Origin: an uncultured Bacteroidales bacterium
Lineage (GTDB): Bacteria; Bacteroidota; Bacteroidia; Bacteroidales; FEN-979
Direction of reading: 5' to 3'
NCBI GenBank assembly: GCA_903916595.1
Contig: CAIWXI010000088.1
Location: 1 to 35,701 of the forward strand
DNA: 35,701 bases
The first letter of the stretch is position 1; the number at the start of each line of letters is the position of its first letter. Shown here piece after piece: positions 1 to 9,300 of the stretch. The notes under the pieces were generated by a model. That model did no database searches, had not been told where the DNA came from, and saw only the letters and a list, made by a program, of their open reading frames with translations. The translations under genes were made by a program, and so were the position numbers.

Positions 1-1421
1 AACGGGAAGGCTCCCCCGCCGGATCCTATGTTGAATTTGTAAATAAAGTGGCAGCAGCTTTTCCCGATAAAGTGATCTCTACCCTGGCATACCAGTTTAC
101 CAGGAAACCACCTTTGCATGTGAAACCCGCATCGAATGTGAACATCATGCTTTGCACCATCGAGTGTGACCGCCGGCTGCCGATTGAAAAGGATACCTCA
201 GCGGGTTCATTTCTCAATGACATCCGGGGCTGGTCAAAGATTGCTTCCGACATCCTGATCTGGGATTATGTGATACAGTTTACCAATATGATAGCGCCTT
301 TCCCGAATTTCTCCGTACTTCAGCCCAACCTTCAGATGTTCAGAAAATACGGAGCAGGCAGGATTTTCGAACAGGGTTGCCACGGGACGTATTCCGACAG
401 TCAGGAATTACGCGCCTACCTCCTTTCCCGACTCGAATGGAACCCCGATTGTAATGTTGACTCCCTTATTATGGATTTCACCGGGGGTTATTACGGTAAA
501 GCCGGACAATATATCAGGAAATACATCGCAGAAATGAGCCGTGCCTCAACATCTGCCGATAAAGCCCTCTGGATCTATTCATCACCCCAACAGGAAACAG
601 CTACATTCCTTACTTCGGAACTGATCAAAAAATACAACGGTTATTTTGACCTGGCTGAGCAGGCAGTGAGCGGAGATTCGGCTCTGAGAGCCAGAGTCTG
701 TAAGGCAAGACTTCCTCTGCGCTATGCCATTATTGAAATAGCAAAAAAGAATATTCTTGGGCCGGCTGGCTTCCTTGAACTAATAGATGGAAAATATACT
801 CTGAGGACCGACCGGCTGGATCAGCTGGCTACCTTCGTGAACCAGGCAAAGTTGTATGGTGTGAAATCGGTTCATGAAGGAGGTCTTAGTGTCGACGAAT
901 ATGCGATTGAAGTCAGGCGATTCTTCAGTGTTGCTTATACCAGTCATCTTGCTTTAGGTAAACCATATACCACAACTACGCTCCCGGCAACGAAATACAG
1001 CGCCGAAGGCCCCGGCTCGCTTACCGACGGAAAACGGGGATCGACAAACTATAACGTGCTCTGGCAGGGATGGGAAGGGGAGGATTTCGAAGCAGTGGTT
1101 GATCTCGGAAAGATCACTGAATTCAACTATGTAAGTGCAGAATTCATGCAAGACCTGAATTCATGGATCTTTTATCCCGAACATATTGGTATTTTTGTTT
1201 CGGCGGATGGCATTAAATATAGTGAGGCAGCCGTTTTCGATCAGACGGTCGATCCTGCAAAGAAACTCTTTACCAGTGAAGCCGGAAAAACGATCGGATT
1301 GACCCGGGCCCGGTATGTGAAGTTTCAGGCCAGGGGCATCAAAACCTGTCCCGAATGGCATATCGGACACGGCGGGAAAGGATGGATCTTTGTGGATGAG
1401 ATTATTGTTGATAAAAGGTGA
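1..1421 (+). CDS. DUF4838 domain protein with C-terminal discoidin (F5/8 type C) domain, 5' truncated
   Basis: The frame is open from the window edge (first full codon at base 3) to TGA at 1419-1421, so the N-terminus lies outside; the GTG at 48 is internal, because the residues before it (EGSPAGSYVEFVN) already match the DUF4838 family. The family is found in large secreted or envelope glycoside-hydrolase-like proteins of Bacteroidota, and no biochemical activity can be read from this fragment. The last ~160 residues (about 930-1415) look like an F5/8 type C carbohydrate-binding domain, with a SLTDGKRGS-like segment, VVDLG, and a closing ARYVKFQARG / FVDEIIV pattern. No type IX sorting domain follows, so the protein ends with the discoidin fold. 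The stop codon is two bases from a 15-unit heptamer array. Family assignment is confident; substrate unknown. Confidence 0.8.
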   Translation, partial: REGSPAGSYVEFVNKVAAAFPDKVISTLAYQFTRKPPLHVKPASNVNIMLCTIECDRRLPIEKDTSAGSFLNDIRGWSKIASDILIWDYVIQFTNMIAPFPNFSVLQPNLQMFRKYGAGRIFEQGCHGTYSDSQELRAYLLSRLEWNPDCNVDSLIMDFTGGYYGKAGQYIRKYIAEMSRASTSADKALWIYSSPQQETATFLTSELIKKYNGYFDLAEQAVSGDSALRARVCKARLPLRYAIIEIAKKNILGPAGFLELIDGKYTLRTDRLDQLATFVNQAKLYGVKSVHEGGLSVDEYAIEVRRFFSVAYTSHLALGKPYTTTTLPATKYSAEGPGSLTDGKRGSTNYNVLWQGWEGEDFEAVVDLGKITEFNYVSAEFMQDLNSWIFYPEHIGIFVSADGIKYSEAAVFDQTVDPAKKLFTSEAGKTIGLTRARYVKFQARGIKTCPEWHIGHGGKGWIFVDEIIVDKR

Positions 1422-1423
1422 AG

Positions 1424-1531
1424 GATGTACGATGTACGATGTACGATGTACGATGTACGATGTACGATGTACGATGTACGATGTACGATGTACGATGTAC
1501 GATGTACGATGTACGATGTACGATGTACGAT
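1424..1531. repeat. (GATGTAC)15 heptamer tandem array
   Basis: Fifteen perfect head-to-tail GATGTAC units run from 1424 to 1528, plus a partial GAT. The array starts two bases after the stop codon of the DUF4838 gene. A 7-bp unit without stop codons is open in all six frames (MYDVRCT on plus, SYIVHRT on minus), which produces several spurious ORFs here. Confidence 0.97.
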
Positions 1532-1532
1532 T

Positions 1533-1612
1533 TTCACCATTCCACCATTTCACCATTTCACTATTTCACCATTTCACCATTTCACCATTTCACCATTTCA
1601 CCATTTCACCAT
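1533..1612. repeat. (TTCACCAT)10 octamer tandem array
   Basis: Ten TTCACCAT units, two of them with one substitution (TCCACCAT at 1541, TTCACTAT at 1557). The unit is the reverse complement of the AAATGGTG-type units at 12893, 20864 and 26856, so this is the same family in the opposite orientation. The array follows the heptamer array with one base between and ends 7 bases before the sirtuin ATG, leaving no room for a conventional ribosome binding site. Confidence 0.95.
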
Positions 1613-1619
1613 TTAATGT

Positions 1620-2330
1620 ATGAAAACCATCGTAGTACTTACAGGCGCCGGCGTGAGCGCCGAAAGCGGAATCTCTACCTTCCGCGATTCCAACGGACTT
1701 TGGGAGCAGCATCGTATCGAAGATGTGGCCACGCCTGAGGCATGGGAGAAAGATCCTGTGTTGGTAATGAATTTTTACAATCTGCGCCGGAAGCAACTCC
1801 TGGAGGTCGAACCTAATGCAGCTCATTACGCATTGGCCGAACTGGAGAAGACGTACAAGGTCGAAATCATTACCCAGAACGTGGATGACCTCCACGAACG
1901 TGCAGGCTCGACCAATGTTCTGCATTTGCATGGTGAACTGAAAAAAGCCAGAAGTATGGTCAACCCTGAGCTGATCTACGATATCAACGGCTGGGAACTG
2001 AAGTTTGGCGACCTCTGCGAAAAAGGTTCCCAGAAAAGACCCCATATCGTCTGGTTCGGTGAAGCAGTGCCGAATATCATGCCGGCCACGGCAATCATCC
2101 GTGGTGCCGATATCGTGATGGTTATCGGAACATCATTGAAAGTTTATCCGGCAGCCGGATTGCTTCAATACGCTCCCTCATCCGCAGTAAAATACCTTAT
2201 TGATCCTGAGGCTTCACCCGATTATCATGTCAGAAATCTACAGATAATCCGTGAAAAAGCAAGCGTCGGAGTGCCAAAGCTGGTAAAAAAATTGAATGCC
2301 GGTCTGCAATCTTCAAATAACCACCAGTGA
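1620..2330 (+). CDS. cobB: NAD-dependent protein deacylase, sirtuin (Sir2/CobB-like), zinc-less
   Basis: A 236-residue sirtuin. The NAD-binding motif GAGVSAESGIS with FRDSNGLW occupies residues 9-28, TQNVDDLHERAG is at 85-96, and the catalytic His is H104 in HLHGEL. GTSLKVYPA lies in the C-terminal Rossmann part. Y53 and R56 (FYNLRR) form the YxxR signature that in E. coli CobB and SIRT5 recognises acidic acyl groups such as succinyl-lysine. The structural zinc cysteines are missing: between HGEL and VWFGE there is only one Cys (C133). The expected role is NAD-dependent removal of acyl groups from lysines in the cytoplasm. The ATG at 1620 is the natural start, immediately before the Sir2 core. 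The gene converges on the minus-strand gene at 2347 with 16 bases between. Family certain; acyl preference inferred. Confidence 0.92.
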   Translation: MKTIVVLTGAGVSAESGISTFRDSNGLWEQHRIEDVATPEAWEKDPVLVMNFYNLRRKQLLEVEPNAAHYALAELEKTYKVEIITQNVDDLHERAGSTNVLHLHGELKKARSMVNPELIYDINGWELKFGDLCEKGSQKRPHIVWFGEAVPNIMPATAIIRGADIVMVIGTSLKVYPAAGLLQYAPSSAVKYLIDPEASPDYHVRNLQIIREKASVGVPKLVKKLNAGLQSSNNHQ

Positions 2331-2346
2331 ATTACTGCGGATGAGA

Positions 2347-4233
2347 TTAATTTTTGATCAGTTTAATGGTTTGTACGGTCTTCCAGTTTTGAAGTCTGAG
2401 GGAATAAACGCCCCTGTCGGCCTGCGAAAGATCAATGATATATTCATTTTGCTGACCAAAATGTTTCTCGAAAATGATTCGCCCGGTAAGGTCAACGACC
2501 TGCACGTTCATGTTGGTAACCGCTGCATTCTGAGGGAGAATGGTAAAAATCCCGTCGGAAGGATTCGGTAAAACCCGGAACCATGGTTTATCGCTGCCTT
2601 CCTGTGGGTTGATGCTCACAGGACTATCGAAAACAAAGGATGTGATCCTGGTAGCTCTGGTCAGGTCAGGCTTGATGTATTGGTTTGTGTACCAAAATGT
2701 TTTATCATCTGTCGGATCTACCGCCATTGATGAATAATCTCCCCAGCGGTTAGACCCCTCCTGGGAAGTTGTCCCGGACCATATCGTGGATTCCGCTATG
2801 TCAAGTGTTGAGTTTCCGGCGAGATATGACGTGGAGGACTGTCCGCAATACCTTATCCCCGGGTATTCGCCCAAACTCGACACAGAATAGCCCAGACCGA
2901 TCTTGTTTTGCCCGTTAAGCATGATACTACCCATCCAGCGGCTTGTGGTATCGGGAGAATAGGTGCCTTGCTGCCGTATGCTCCAGGTTGTATTTGTTTT
3001 GCGTAATTCATACCACCTTATACCCGCGCGTCCTTTGCCGTCAACGTTTACCGTATGGCAGCAGACAAGGGTCTGGTATGAGCCGAAATTCCGGTATTGA
3101 GGCATATTCATTATGATAGTAGGCACAGCATCAACTTTTTGGGTTGTTCCTTTCTGCCTGATGTTTGACCAATCACTTCCAAAATCACTGGAAAAGACTG
3201 CCACGTCGATTTGCTGAGTACGTTGGAAGGTCGAAGTCGTGGTTGTTGTCCAGTTCACGGCCAGTTCATACAGCCATAGCTGAGAGCTGCCACCCCATCC
3301 GGTATCATTGATTGCAATAAACTGACCAGGTGATCCTTCCGGGGCAAAGGCACCGTCATTATCAACAGGAGGGGCAATTTTAAACTCATATGCCGGACCC
3401 GGTCGATAGGGATTCTTGAATGCCACATACTGAGCAGTCTGTCCCAGCAGCATTTTTGAGCGTTCTAAAACAAAGATATCATTGAGCCCATTGGTATTGT
3501 TGACCGCCACATAATATCCATCGCGCCACACACCGAATTTAGGATAATCGGGCATTTTGTCAACTTCAAATGAGTACTGATGCCAGCTGCCTGTAGGATC
3601 ATTGGTGGCCGAAACCGCAACAAGGATATAATTCGGGGTCCCGTCTGTGGGTATCGAAAATTCCGACACCAGGTAGCGGTCGGCCTGCTCATCATAAAGA
3701 ACGATGGCATCACCGTCGTTTCGGTTCGCCCCTGGCTTATTTCCGAAGATCAGGTTGACATTTGTCGGACCTGCCTTAAGCACACCTGATTTATCGTAAA
3801 TTGCATAGGTCATATTGACTGTTTGCATGTAATGGTTGGGGCCTGCCGTTCCATTTTCATCAGGTACATAATTGGAGCTTTGTCCTTCAAAACTGACCTG
3901 CTGGCTCTGATCAAAACTGAGACTTCCCATCTGCTTCTGAAGAACCGGATCTTCCCCCTTCAGCAATGCTGCATCGGCGTTAGGATAGGAACGATACTTC
4001 AGGGTGGGGTTCAGGAAATCCTGTTTGAAATCTTTTTTCAGCCTGAAAAGTTCTTCCGGGCTTAAGGGAGGGATATCGCGAAGCGGCCGGCTCTCGCCCA
4101 AATAGGTGCCAAAACCAACTTTTGATGGATAAACAACTGAAGGATTCTGGGCCTTTAATGATACACTACCAAGGATAAGTGCGGGCAGAAGTATCAGGAA
4201 AGAGACTCTGCAGCTTTTTTTACTTGCTTTCAT
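2347..4233 (-). CDS. secreted protein with type IX secretion (T9SS type A) sorting domain
   Basis: A 628-residue exported protein. The signal peptide (about residues 1-29, basic start, hydrophobic SFLILLPALILG, ending SLKAQ) sends it through Sec. Residues 552-628 are a Por_Secre_tail-type C-terminal domain: FRVLPNPSDG, then VQVVDLTGRI, DRGVYSLRL and the final IKLIKN. In this family the domain directs passage through the type IX system and is then removed. The central region (YVPDENGTAGPNHYMQTVN, RYLVSEFSIP, DYPKFGVWRDGYYVA, MAVDPTDDKTFWYTNQYI) resembles propeller-like secreted proteins of Bacteroidota of unknown function. It is the third gene of a minus-strand run: its ATG lies 10 bases after the upstream stop. 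The channel SprA is encoded in the same window. Enzymatic role not recognisable. Confidence 0.85.
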   Translation of the reverse strand: MKASKKSCRVSFLILLPALILGSVSLKAQNPSVVYPSKVGFGTYLGESRPLRDIPPLSPEELFRLKKDFKQDFLNPTLKYRSYPNADAALLKGEDPVLQKQMGSLSFDQSQQVSFEGQSSNYVPDENGTAGPNHYMQTVNMTYAIYDKSGVLKAGPTNVNLIFGNKPGANRNDGDAIVLYDEQADRYLVSEFSIPTDGTPNYILVAVSATNDPTGSWHQYSFEVDKMPDYPKFGVWRDGYYVAVNNTNGLNDIFVLERSKMLLGQTAQYVAFKNPYRPGPAYEFKIAPPVDNDGAFAPEGSPGQFIAINDTGWGGSSQLWLYELAVNWTTTTTSTFQRTQQIDVAVFSSDFGSDWSNIRQKGTTQKVDAVPTIIMNMPQYRNFGSYQTLVCCHTVNVDGKGRAGIRWYELRKTNTTWSIRQQGTYSPDTTSRWMGSIMLNGQNKIGLGYSVSSLGEYPGIRYCGQSSTSYLAGNSTLDIAESTIWSGTTSQEGSNRWGDYSSMAVDPTDDKTFWYTNQYIKPDLTRATRITSFVFDSPVSINPQEGSDKPWFRVLPNPSDGIFTILPQNAAVTNMNVQVVDLTGRIIFEKHFGQQNEYIIDLSQADRGVYSLRLQNWKTVQTIKLIKN

Positions 4234-4243
4234 AGATTTTTAT

Positions 4244-6361
4244 TTAAAGATAAAAAGAATCAGGCGGGTCAGGCATATCTGGAACATCAGGAACATCAGG
4301 CATGTCTGGAACATCGAAATTACCCGAATCCTCCTGGACATCAGTCACCCCGGGATCTTCCTGTTGGTCCGGTTCCGCCTGGATGTCGGAATTCTCCTGT
4401 GTATTCTCATCTTCCAGTGCATTCTGATTTTCCTGTGCATTCTCATCTTCCAGCGCATTCTGATCATCCTGAACATTTGGATCATCAGCATCGTGGTCAC
4501 TAAGGTCCTCCATATTGTCAACGTAATTCATCTCATCCAGGTCTTCAAGATCATTTACATTTTCAATCTCTTCCTGATCCCAGCTTTCATATATATTGGT
4601 TTCCTCTATGCTGACGGATGTATATTCACTATAATACGAATAGGAGTTGTACCCGTAATAACTGCCGTAATATCCTCCATAGTAAGGTCTATAGAATGAC
4701 GGGCCCCACCAGCCTGAGGAATACCACATTGCATCGAAGACACTCAGGGTGACCATGGCCATCGAAAAGCCGATACTCCATCCGATCCAGGGATTATAAT
4801 TCATGCCGAAACCGAATGTGGCAGGCCGGGGATAATAATTGGCGCCGTAAAACGGAGCATACGAATAGCCTGTTCCGTAAACCACGGTAGGACCTGCCGC
4901 ATAACAACCCGTATAGCCAGGGGTATAGCCAATATAAACCACTTCGGGTTTGACGTCATAAATTTTAACATACCTTACATTGTAAGCTGGATCGTCGGGA
5001 GGAATTTTCTGGATCTCGCCGGGTACCGAGGTGGCAACTTCCCAGGGTCCCGAAGGTCCTTTACCGGTAAACCATATGGCGTTGTCGCATACGTAGTAAG
5101 TATCTTTTAACAGCAGCACCGTACTGGAAGTATTCATTCCGCGGGCCAACTCCGTGCCTTTGATCATTTCAAATTTCGGATCGCCGTCCCACTTCACCTC
5201 GCATTTGGCTGTCTTGCGGTTCACTGCCGCTGTTTTCGGGATCTGTGCATCCATCACCGCCTTTTTTGCCGCATCGGTGCCGGCCACACTCGCCAGGACT
5301 ACATCTTTCTCGGAACCCTTGGGAATCTTTGCAAAATCGGCCGGAAGTTTATCAGGTGCAATATAGGCCCACGGACCCGACAGTGTTTCGGTGCGATACC
5401 ATCTTCCCGAAAGCAGCACATAATACTGGTTCTTGTCGATGGTCATGAAGATGTTGTTAGCCGTGTTGGTCATGTAAAGGAGTTGTGTCCCTTTTATTGG
5501 GGCGAACTGCGGGTCACCCTCAGACTGTATGAGTTCGGCAGGCCTGCTTCTGACAACGATTTCCAGAAGAAGGGCTGTTTTGCCTTTAGCAGATTTCTTA
5601 TTGATTTGCTCTGACGGCTTGCCCGATTTCTCTGCCTCTTTCTGCTGTGAAACAAGATAGCGCTGCACCTGGGCTGATGGTTTTGTGACATTTGTCCACC
5701 GCGACTTTTGAGGATCCTGTGATGTATACCAGATCTGTTCGCAATTAAGATAAAAGCTGTTTTCTTTTGTATCGTGAAGAACCAGGTAGGGGCAGTTAAT
5801 TGCAATCTGCAAGCCCTCGCTGCCACTGTCCTTCCAGACAGGATCACCATCGAAAAGAACCAGGAACGATGGCTGGTCAAGGAAAATGATCTCAGGCGGG
5901 TCATTCCTCAGCTTAGGATTGGCTCCTCCACTGGCATGAGCCTGGTCAGATGCTGATTTCAATTCTTCGAGGGAAAATTCCATGTTCCATTTTGATGCCT
6001 CTTTCTCAAACAGACTGTCAAAGCGTTTCAATTCGGCAGCATTAAGGGTGTCGATACGCGGGAAACGAGCATTGATCAGTTTCACATCAAATGCTGTGCA
6101 TACCCCTTTTTCCTTATCGGTAGTGAACCTCGAATTCATCCAGATCGCCCCGAAGGCAGGCGATTTGCTTTTTTTGGTGATGAGGGAGATGGCGGCCCTG
6201 GTAAATATATGATCTCCCCTGGCTGAATCCGGCTGAGGTTTATACACGACCACCTTTGCCCAATCGGTGCTGAATTTCCTTGGCCATGTGTCCTGAGCCC
6301 GAGGGGTAAAGGGAAGAATAAAAAGGATAGCTGTAAGAAAAGTTATGTTTATATTTTTCAT
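4244..6361 (-). CDS. exported triple-repeat envelope protein with Tyr/Gly-rich region and acidic tail, function unknown
   Basis: About 705 residues. The ATG at 6361 overlaps the upstream TGA by one base (TGATG); a GTG one codon earlier is possible but less likely. A signal peptide (about residues 1-23, ending PRAQ) is followed by three diverged copies of a ~75-residue module. The last two copies share GDPxFxxIKGT, an Asn-containing strand, DxYYVxxxxxWF/Y and GPW, and the first copy keeps FDGDPVW and IWYTSQDP. After them comes a Tyr/Gly/Pro-rich stretch (EVVYIGYTPGYTGCY, YYGGYYGSYYGYNSY) with a hydrophobic segment (SIGFSMAMVTLSVF). The last ~100 residues are strongly acidic and repetitive (DENAQEN, VPDMPD), encoded partly by a 36-bp direct repeat near 4395-4466. 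Similar module-containing proteins exist in Bacteroidota and Proteobacteria without assigned function. No type IX sorting domain is present. Probably envelope associated. Confidence 0.75.
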   Translation of the reverse strand: MKNINITFLTAILFILPFTPRAQDTWPRKFSTDWAKVVVYKPQPDSARGDHIFTRAAISLITKKSKSPAFGAIWMNSRFTTDKEKGVCTAFDVKLINARFPRIDTLNAAELKRFDSLFEKEASKWNMEFSLEELKSASDQAHASGGANPKLRNDPPEIIFLDQPSFLVLFDGDPVWKDSGSEGLQIAINCPYLVLHDTKENSFYLNCEQIWYTSQDPQKSRWTNVTKPSAQVQRYLVSQQKEAEKSGKPSEQINKKSAKGKTALLLEIVVRSRPAELIQSEGDPQFAPIKGTQLLYMTNTANNIFMTIDKNQYYVLLSGRWYRTETLSGPWAYIAPDKLPADFAKIPKGSEKDVVLASVAGTDAAKKAVMDAQIPKTAAVNRKTAKCEVKWDGDPKFEMIKGTELARGMNTSSTVLLLKDTYYVCDNAIWFTGKGPSGPWEVATSVPGEIQKIPPDDPAYNVRYVKIYDVKPEVVYIGYTPGYTGCYAAGPTVVYGTGYSYAPFYGANYYPRPATFGFGMNYNPWIGWSIGFSMAMVTLSVFDAMWYSSGWWGPSFYRPYYGGYYGSYYGYNSYSYYSEYTSVSIEETNIYESWDQEEIENVNDLEDLDEMNYVDNMEDLSDHDADDPNVQDDQNALEDENAQENQNALEDENTQENSDIQAEPDQQEDPGVTDVQEDSGNFDVPDMPDVPDVPDMPDPPDSFYL
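4395..4466. repeat. 36-bp direct repeat inside the acidic tail coding region
   Basis: Two neighbouring copies of a 36-bp segment (offset 36 between TCCTGTG at 4395 and 4431) encode repeated 12-residue blocks of the NALEDENxQENQ type on the minus strand. The unit is a multiple of three, so copy-number change would alter tail length without shifting frame. Confidence 0.8.
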
Positions 6362-9300
6362 CACTTTTGTCTTTCGAACACATCAATCTCCCTGAAATAA
6401 TACGGTCCGTGACCTGAATCTTCGCTCACCCACATCAGGTAGCGCCAGGTTCTGCCTTTGTCGGGTAGAATAGTATACAGCGCTTTTGAATTACCCCAGA
6501 CATCTATTGGAGGGACACTAATCATTTGCGTCCAGCCACTGGCCTTCGGATCGCCGTTTGCATCGGGAGGCGTTGCTGAATTTGAGCCCCAAAGGGTGAA
6601 AAACTCCGATCCCCTGTGCAGGTTAAGGTTAGCAAAGAGGTGGATGCTGTCGATCTCGATTTCCTTTTGCAGGTCCATCCAAATGCGGCTTTCGCCTTCA
6701 TCGAACCATACATCGTTCACCGAATCATTAGGCCTCAGGTCGTACATCCCGTCGACCAGGGGCGAGAGATTCATCCCCTGTTCAGGTTTTTTCTTCACAG
6801 TGGTATCGGAGGTAGTATAATAATAGTTTACCGTTACCCCTTTCGACTCGAGTAGATCGGCATAATCCTTTCTTGTTACCCTGCCTGGTAATTCATTAAG
6901 AGTGCGGTTTCTGCTGATTTTGCAGGTGGCTAAGGCCTGGGCGTTTTCATTCGTGTATGATAGTGGAAGGTTCAACGTAATAGGATTTTTCCATGTGAAA
7001 TCATCATATAGCAAAGTTGATGGAACAATCTGATCGGAGAGATCGTCGCAAACTGTCATGGCAAAGATCTTGATTGCTTTATTCTGCGGAAGCTGCACAT
7101 ATCCTGCAGCAGAGCTCACCGGCATACTGTACTTAAAGAGATAGGCATATTGATATGGAATATTGACCGTATCCTTGTGAACATGGGTGGAGAACCAGGC
7201 TACTTCATCCCGTTTGATATACCCTTTTTCAATCCCTTTCAACCGGCCAAGTTTATCCCACAGTCTGTTATCGTATTGCCCGATTTTCCCTGTATAAGCC
7301 TGCACCCGCAAGTTTGATTTCACGCTGCCAGCCTTGAAGACCCCGTTGGTATCGCTATCGGCTGAAGCCAGAATATATAGCCTGTTGTAATTACCACTCC
7401 TTGGCAAAAGGATTTTTTGTCCGTCACAGCTAATGGCGTTCTTCTTGCCATCGGCCTTTTGCCCGAGAGTAAATTCAATGCCATCCACTGTAAGTGCCGA
7501 AGGAAAGAGTTCGGAGGGAAGGCTGATTCCGTTATTGTCAAATTTACCATTCTTTTTATTGTTATCAGCGCTCACTACATCCTCATCATAAACCAGGGGA
7601 AGAGGGATGCTTGTGGGAGTCAGCAATTTTTCTGTAGGTTTTTCGAGCTGAACCCTGAAACTGCGAATTGCATATTTGTCCATGCTGATGATCAGCTTCC
7701 CGTTAACCGGCTGAATTTCGGTTTTTGTACGTTCCTGTCCGTCAACCTCCGCTGCCGTCAACACTTTTGAGAAAAAACTGATCTCCACGTTCTGGATTTC
7801 TTTACCGAGAAGTTCCTGCACGCGTATAATGATGTCATTATTGTTTTCGGCTTTTTTTACAGCTCTGATATCTATCTGGGAGCTGGAGGTCTTAATGATT
7901 GAAAACGACTTACCAAGCGGGCCCTGATGCTGTGGCACTACAAAGGCTACAACCGGCTGGTTCAGCATTCGGCCCTGCCATTCGGTGAGAGCAGTCCGCC
8001 AGTCACCCTTGTGCGGATAGATGGCATACACGAAATCATGGTTGCCAAAATCCTGGCTCGACTGCTCATGATAGAAATTAGCATGCGGAGTGTAGAGAAG
8101 AGTAAGGCGCAGGGTTTTATCGTCTGGCTTATCGGAACCGAATTTGCTGTCCTCTAAGATACTAACCCCGAAGGTTCCTGATTTATCGGTCAGGTCAAAC
8201 CATTCGCGGGAAGGGACTTCATATTTTTTCTCGTTGTTGGTAGAGCGTTCCCCGGTTCCAAGGCCGAGGTTGTAAGTTGCATTTAAATTCGAAGCAGTAA
8301 GCGGGAATGAGGCTTTCAGGCTTACGCCTTTCGACTGCCATGCGACTTCATTACGAACGACCACAATTTCCTGTCCGGCGGTGAGCGAGATATACTGTGT
8401 GAAATCCGAATTCCTTCCTTTGCGTTCGACTTTGATTACATCGCTCAGGTTACTGTTATAAACCAGGCTGATTGTTGCCGGGCCTTTCACGTAATCAATG
8501 GGGGGATTCTTCCGGTCGCGCCAGTCCATGTTCCATGCCGGCCAGAATTCCGGGTATTCATGCAGGAATTCGAGACGGGCCGGAGCAGATAGCATTTCTT
8601 TATTCTGCCGTTTATCAAAAATGCTGCTGATATCGCCGTTCACATTCACGGTGACCTTCAGGAACTCATTCTCCAATGAGTTTTTAGTGGCTTTAAGCGC
8701 TGTTTTTACTTCGGATGGCTTTGCTGATGGCTGTACATCGAATACCGAAATGCCCATCGAAGGCAGGGTAGCATAGAAAAGGATGTGAACAGAATGTTTC
8801 GTACGATATTGGATCTGAACAGGGACTTCTTTGTCGTCGGGCCCGAAAACTTTAACAAATTCAGGAGGAGAATCCGCATAGCTTAGTTCCGCGCCCACGA
8901 GCGACTTGCGGGAGATTGCAAGCGGGTTATATACCGCTACGGACTGTCCTTTGCCTCTGGTATCCATGCCATGGATCACTGAACCTGCTGAAGCTTGTAA
9001 AGCGCCGGAAAAGAGGTTAAGCCCCAGAATTTCGTCATTCCAGGCATATTCATATGCTTTCGGGATGCAGGTTCCGGGCAGGATGTCGTGCATCTGGCTG
9101 CCAAGGACAAGCCACCATGCATTATTAAATTGTGACTGCGGATATTTAATCCCGCCCGCCAGGTCGGCAACCACGGCAAGAGGCTCTGCTGCCTGGGCCA
9201 GGAGTTCGTTCTTTCGGTTCCAGCGTTTCATATATGCCTGGGAAGTAAGAGAGCCTGCAGAATGTTGGGTGAGCAGAAGGTCTCCTGTATAGGTAGGAAG

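Noticed and set aside
1424-1612. Possible CRISPR array
   Set aside because: Units are 7-8 bp in direct contact without spacers, and no cas gene is present.
1390-1738. Several ORFs of MYDVRCT or SYIVHRT repeats on both strands
   Set aside because: They arise because the heptamer lacks stops in all six frames; no codon bias, start context or known family supports them. The same applies to ORFs in 35315-35699 and 32055-32510.
4364-4699. Plus-strand ORF opposite the acidic tail
   Set aside because: It mirrors a low-complexity coding region on the minus strand and has only repetitive hydrophobic residues.
6362-6364. GTG start for the triple-repeat protein
   Set aside because: The ATG directly after it (6361) gives a TGATG coupling with the upstream stop and a normal signal peptide.
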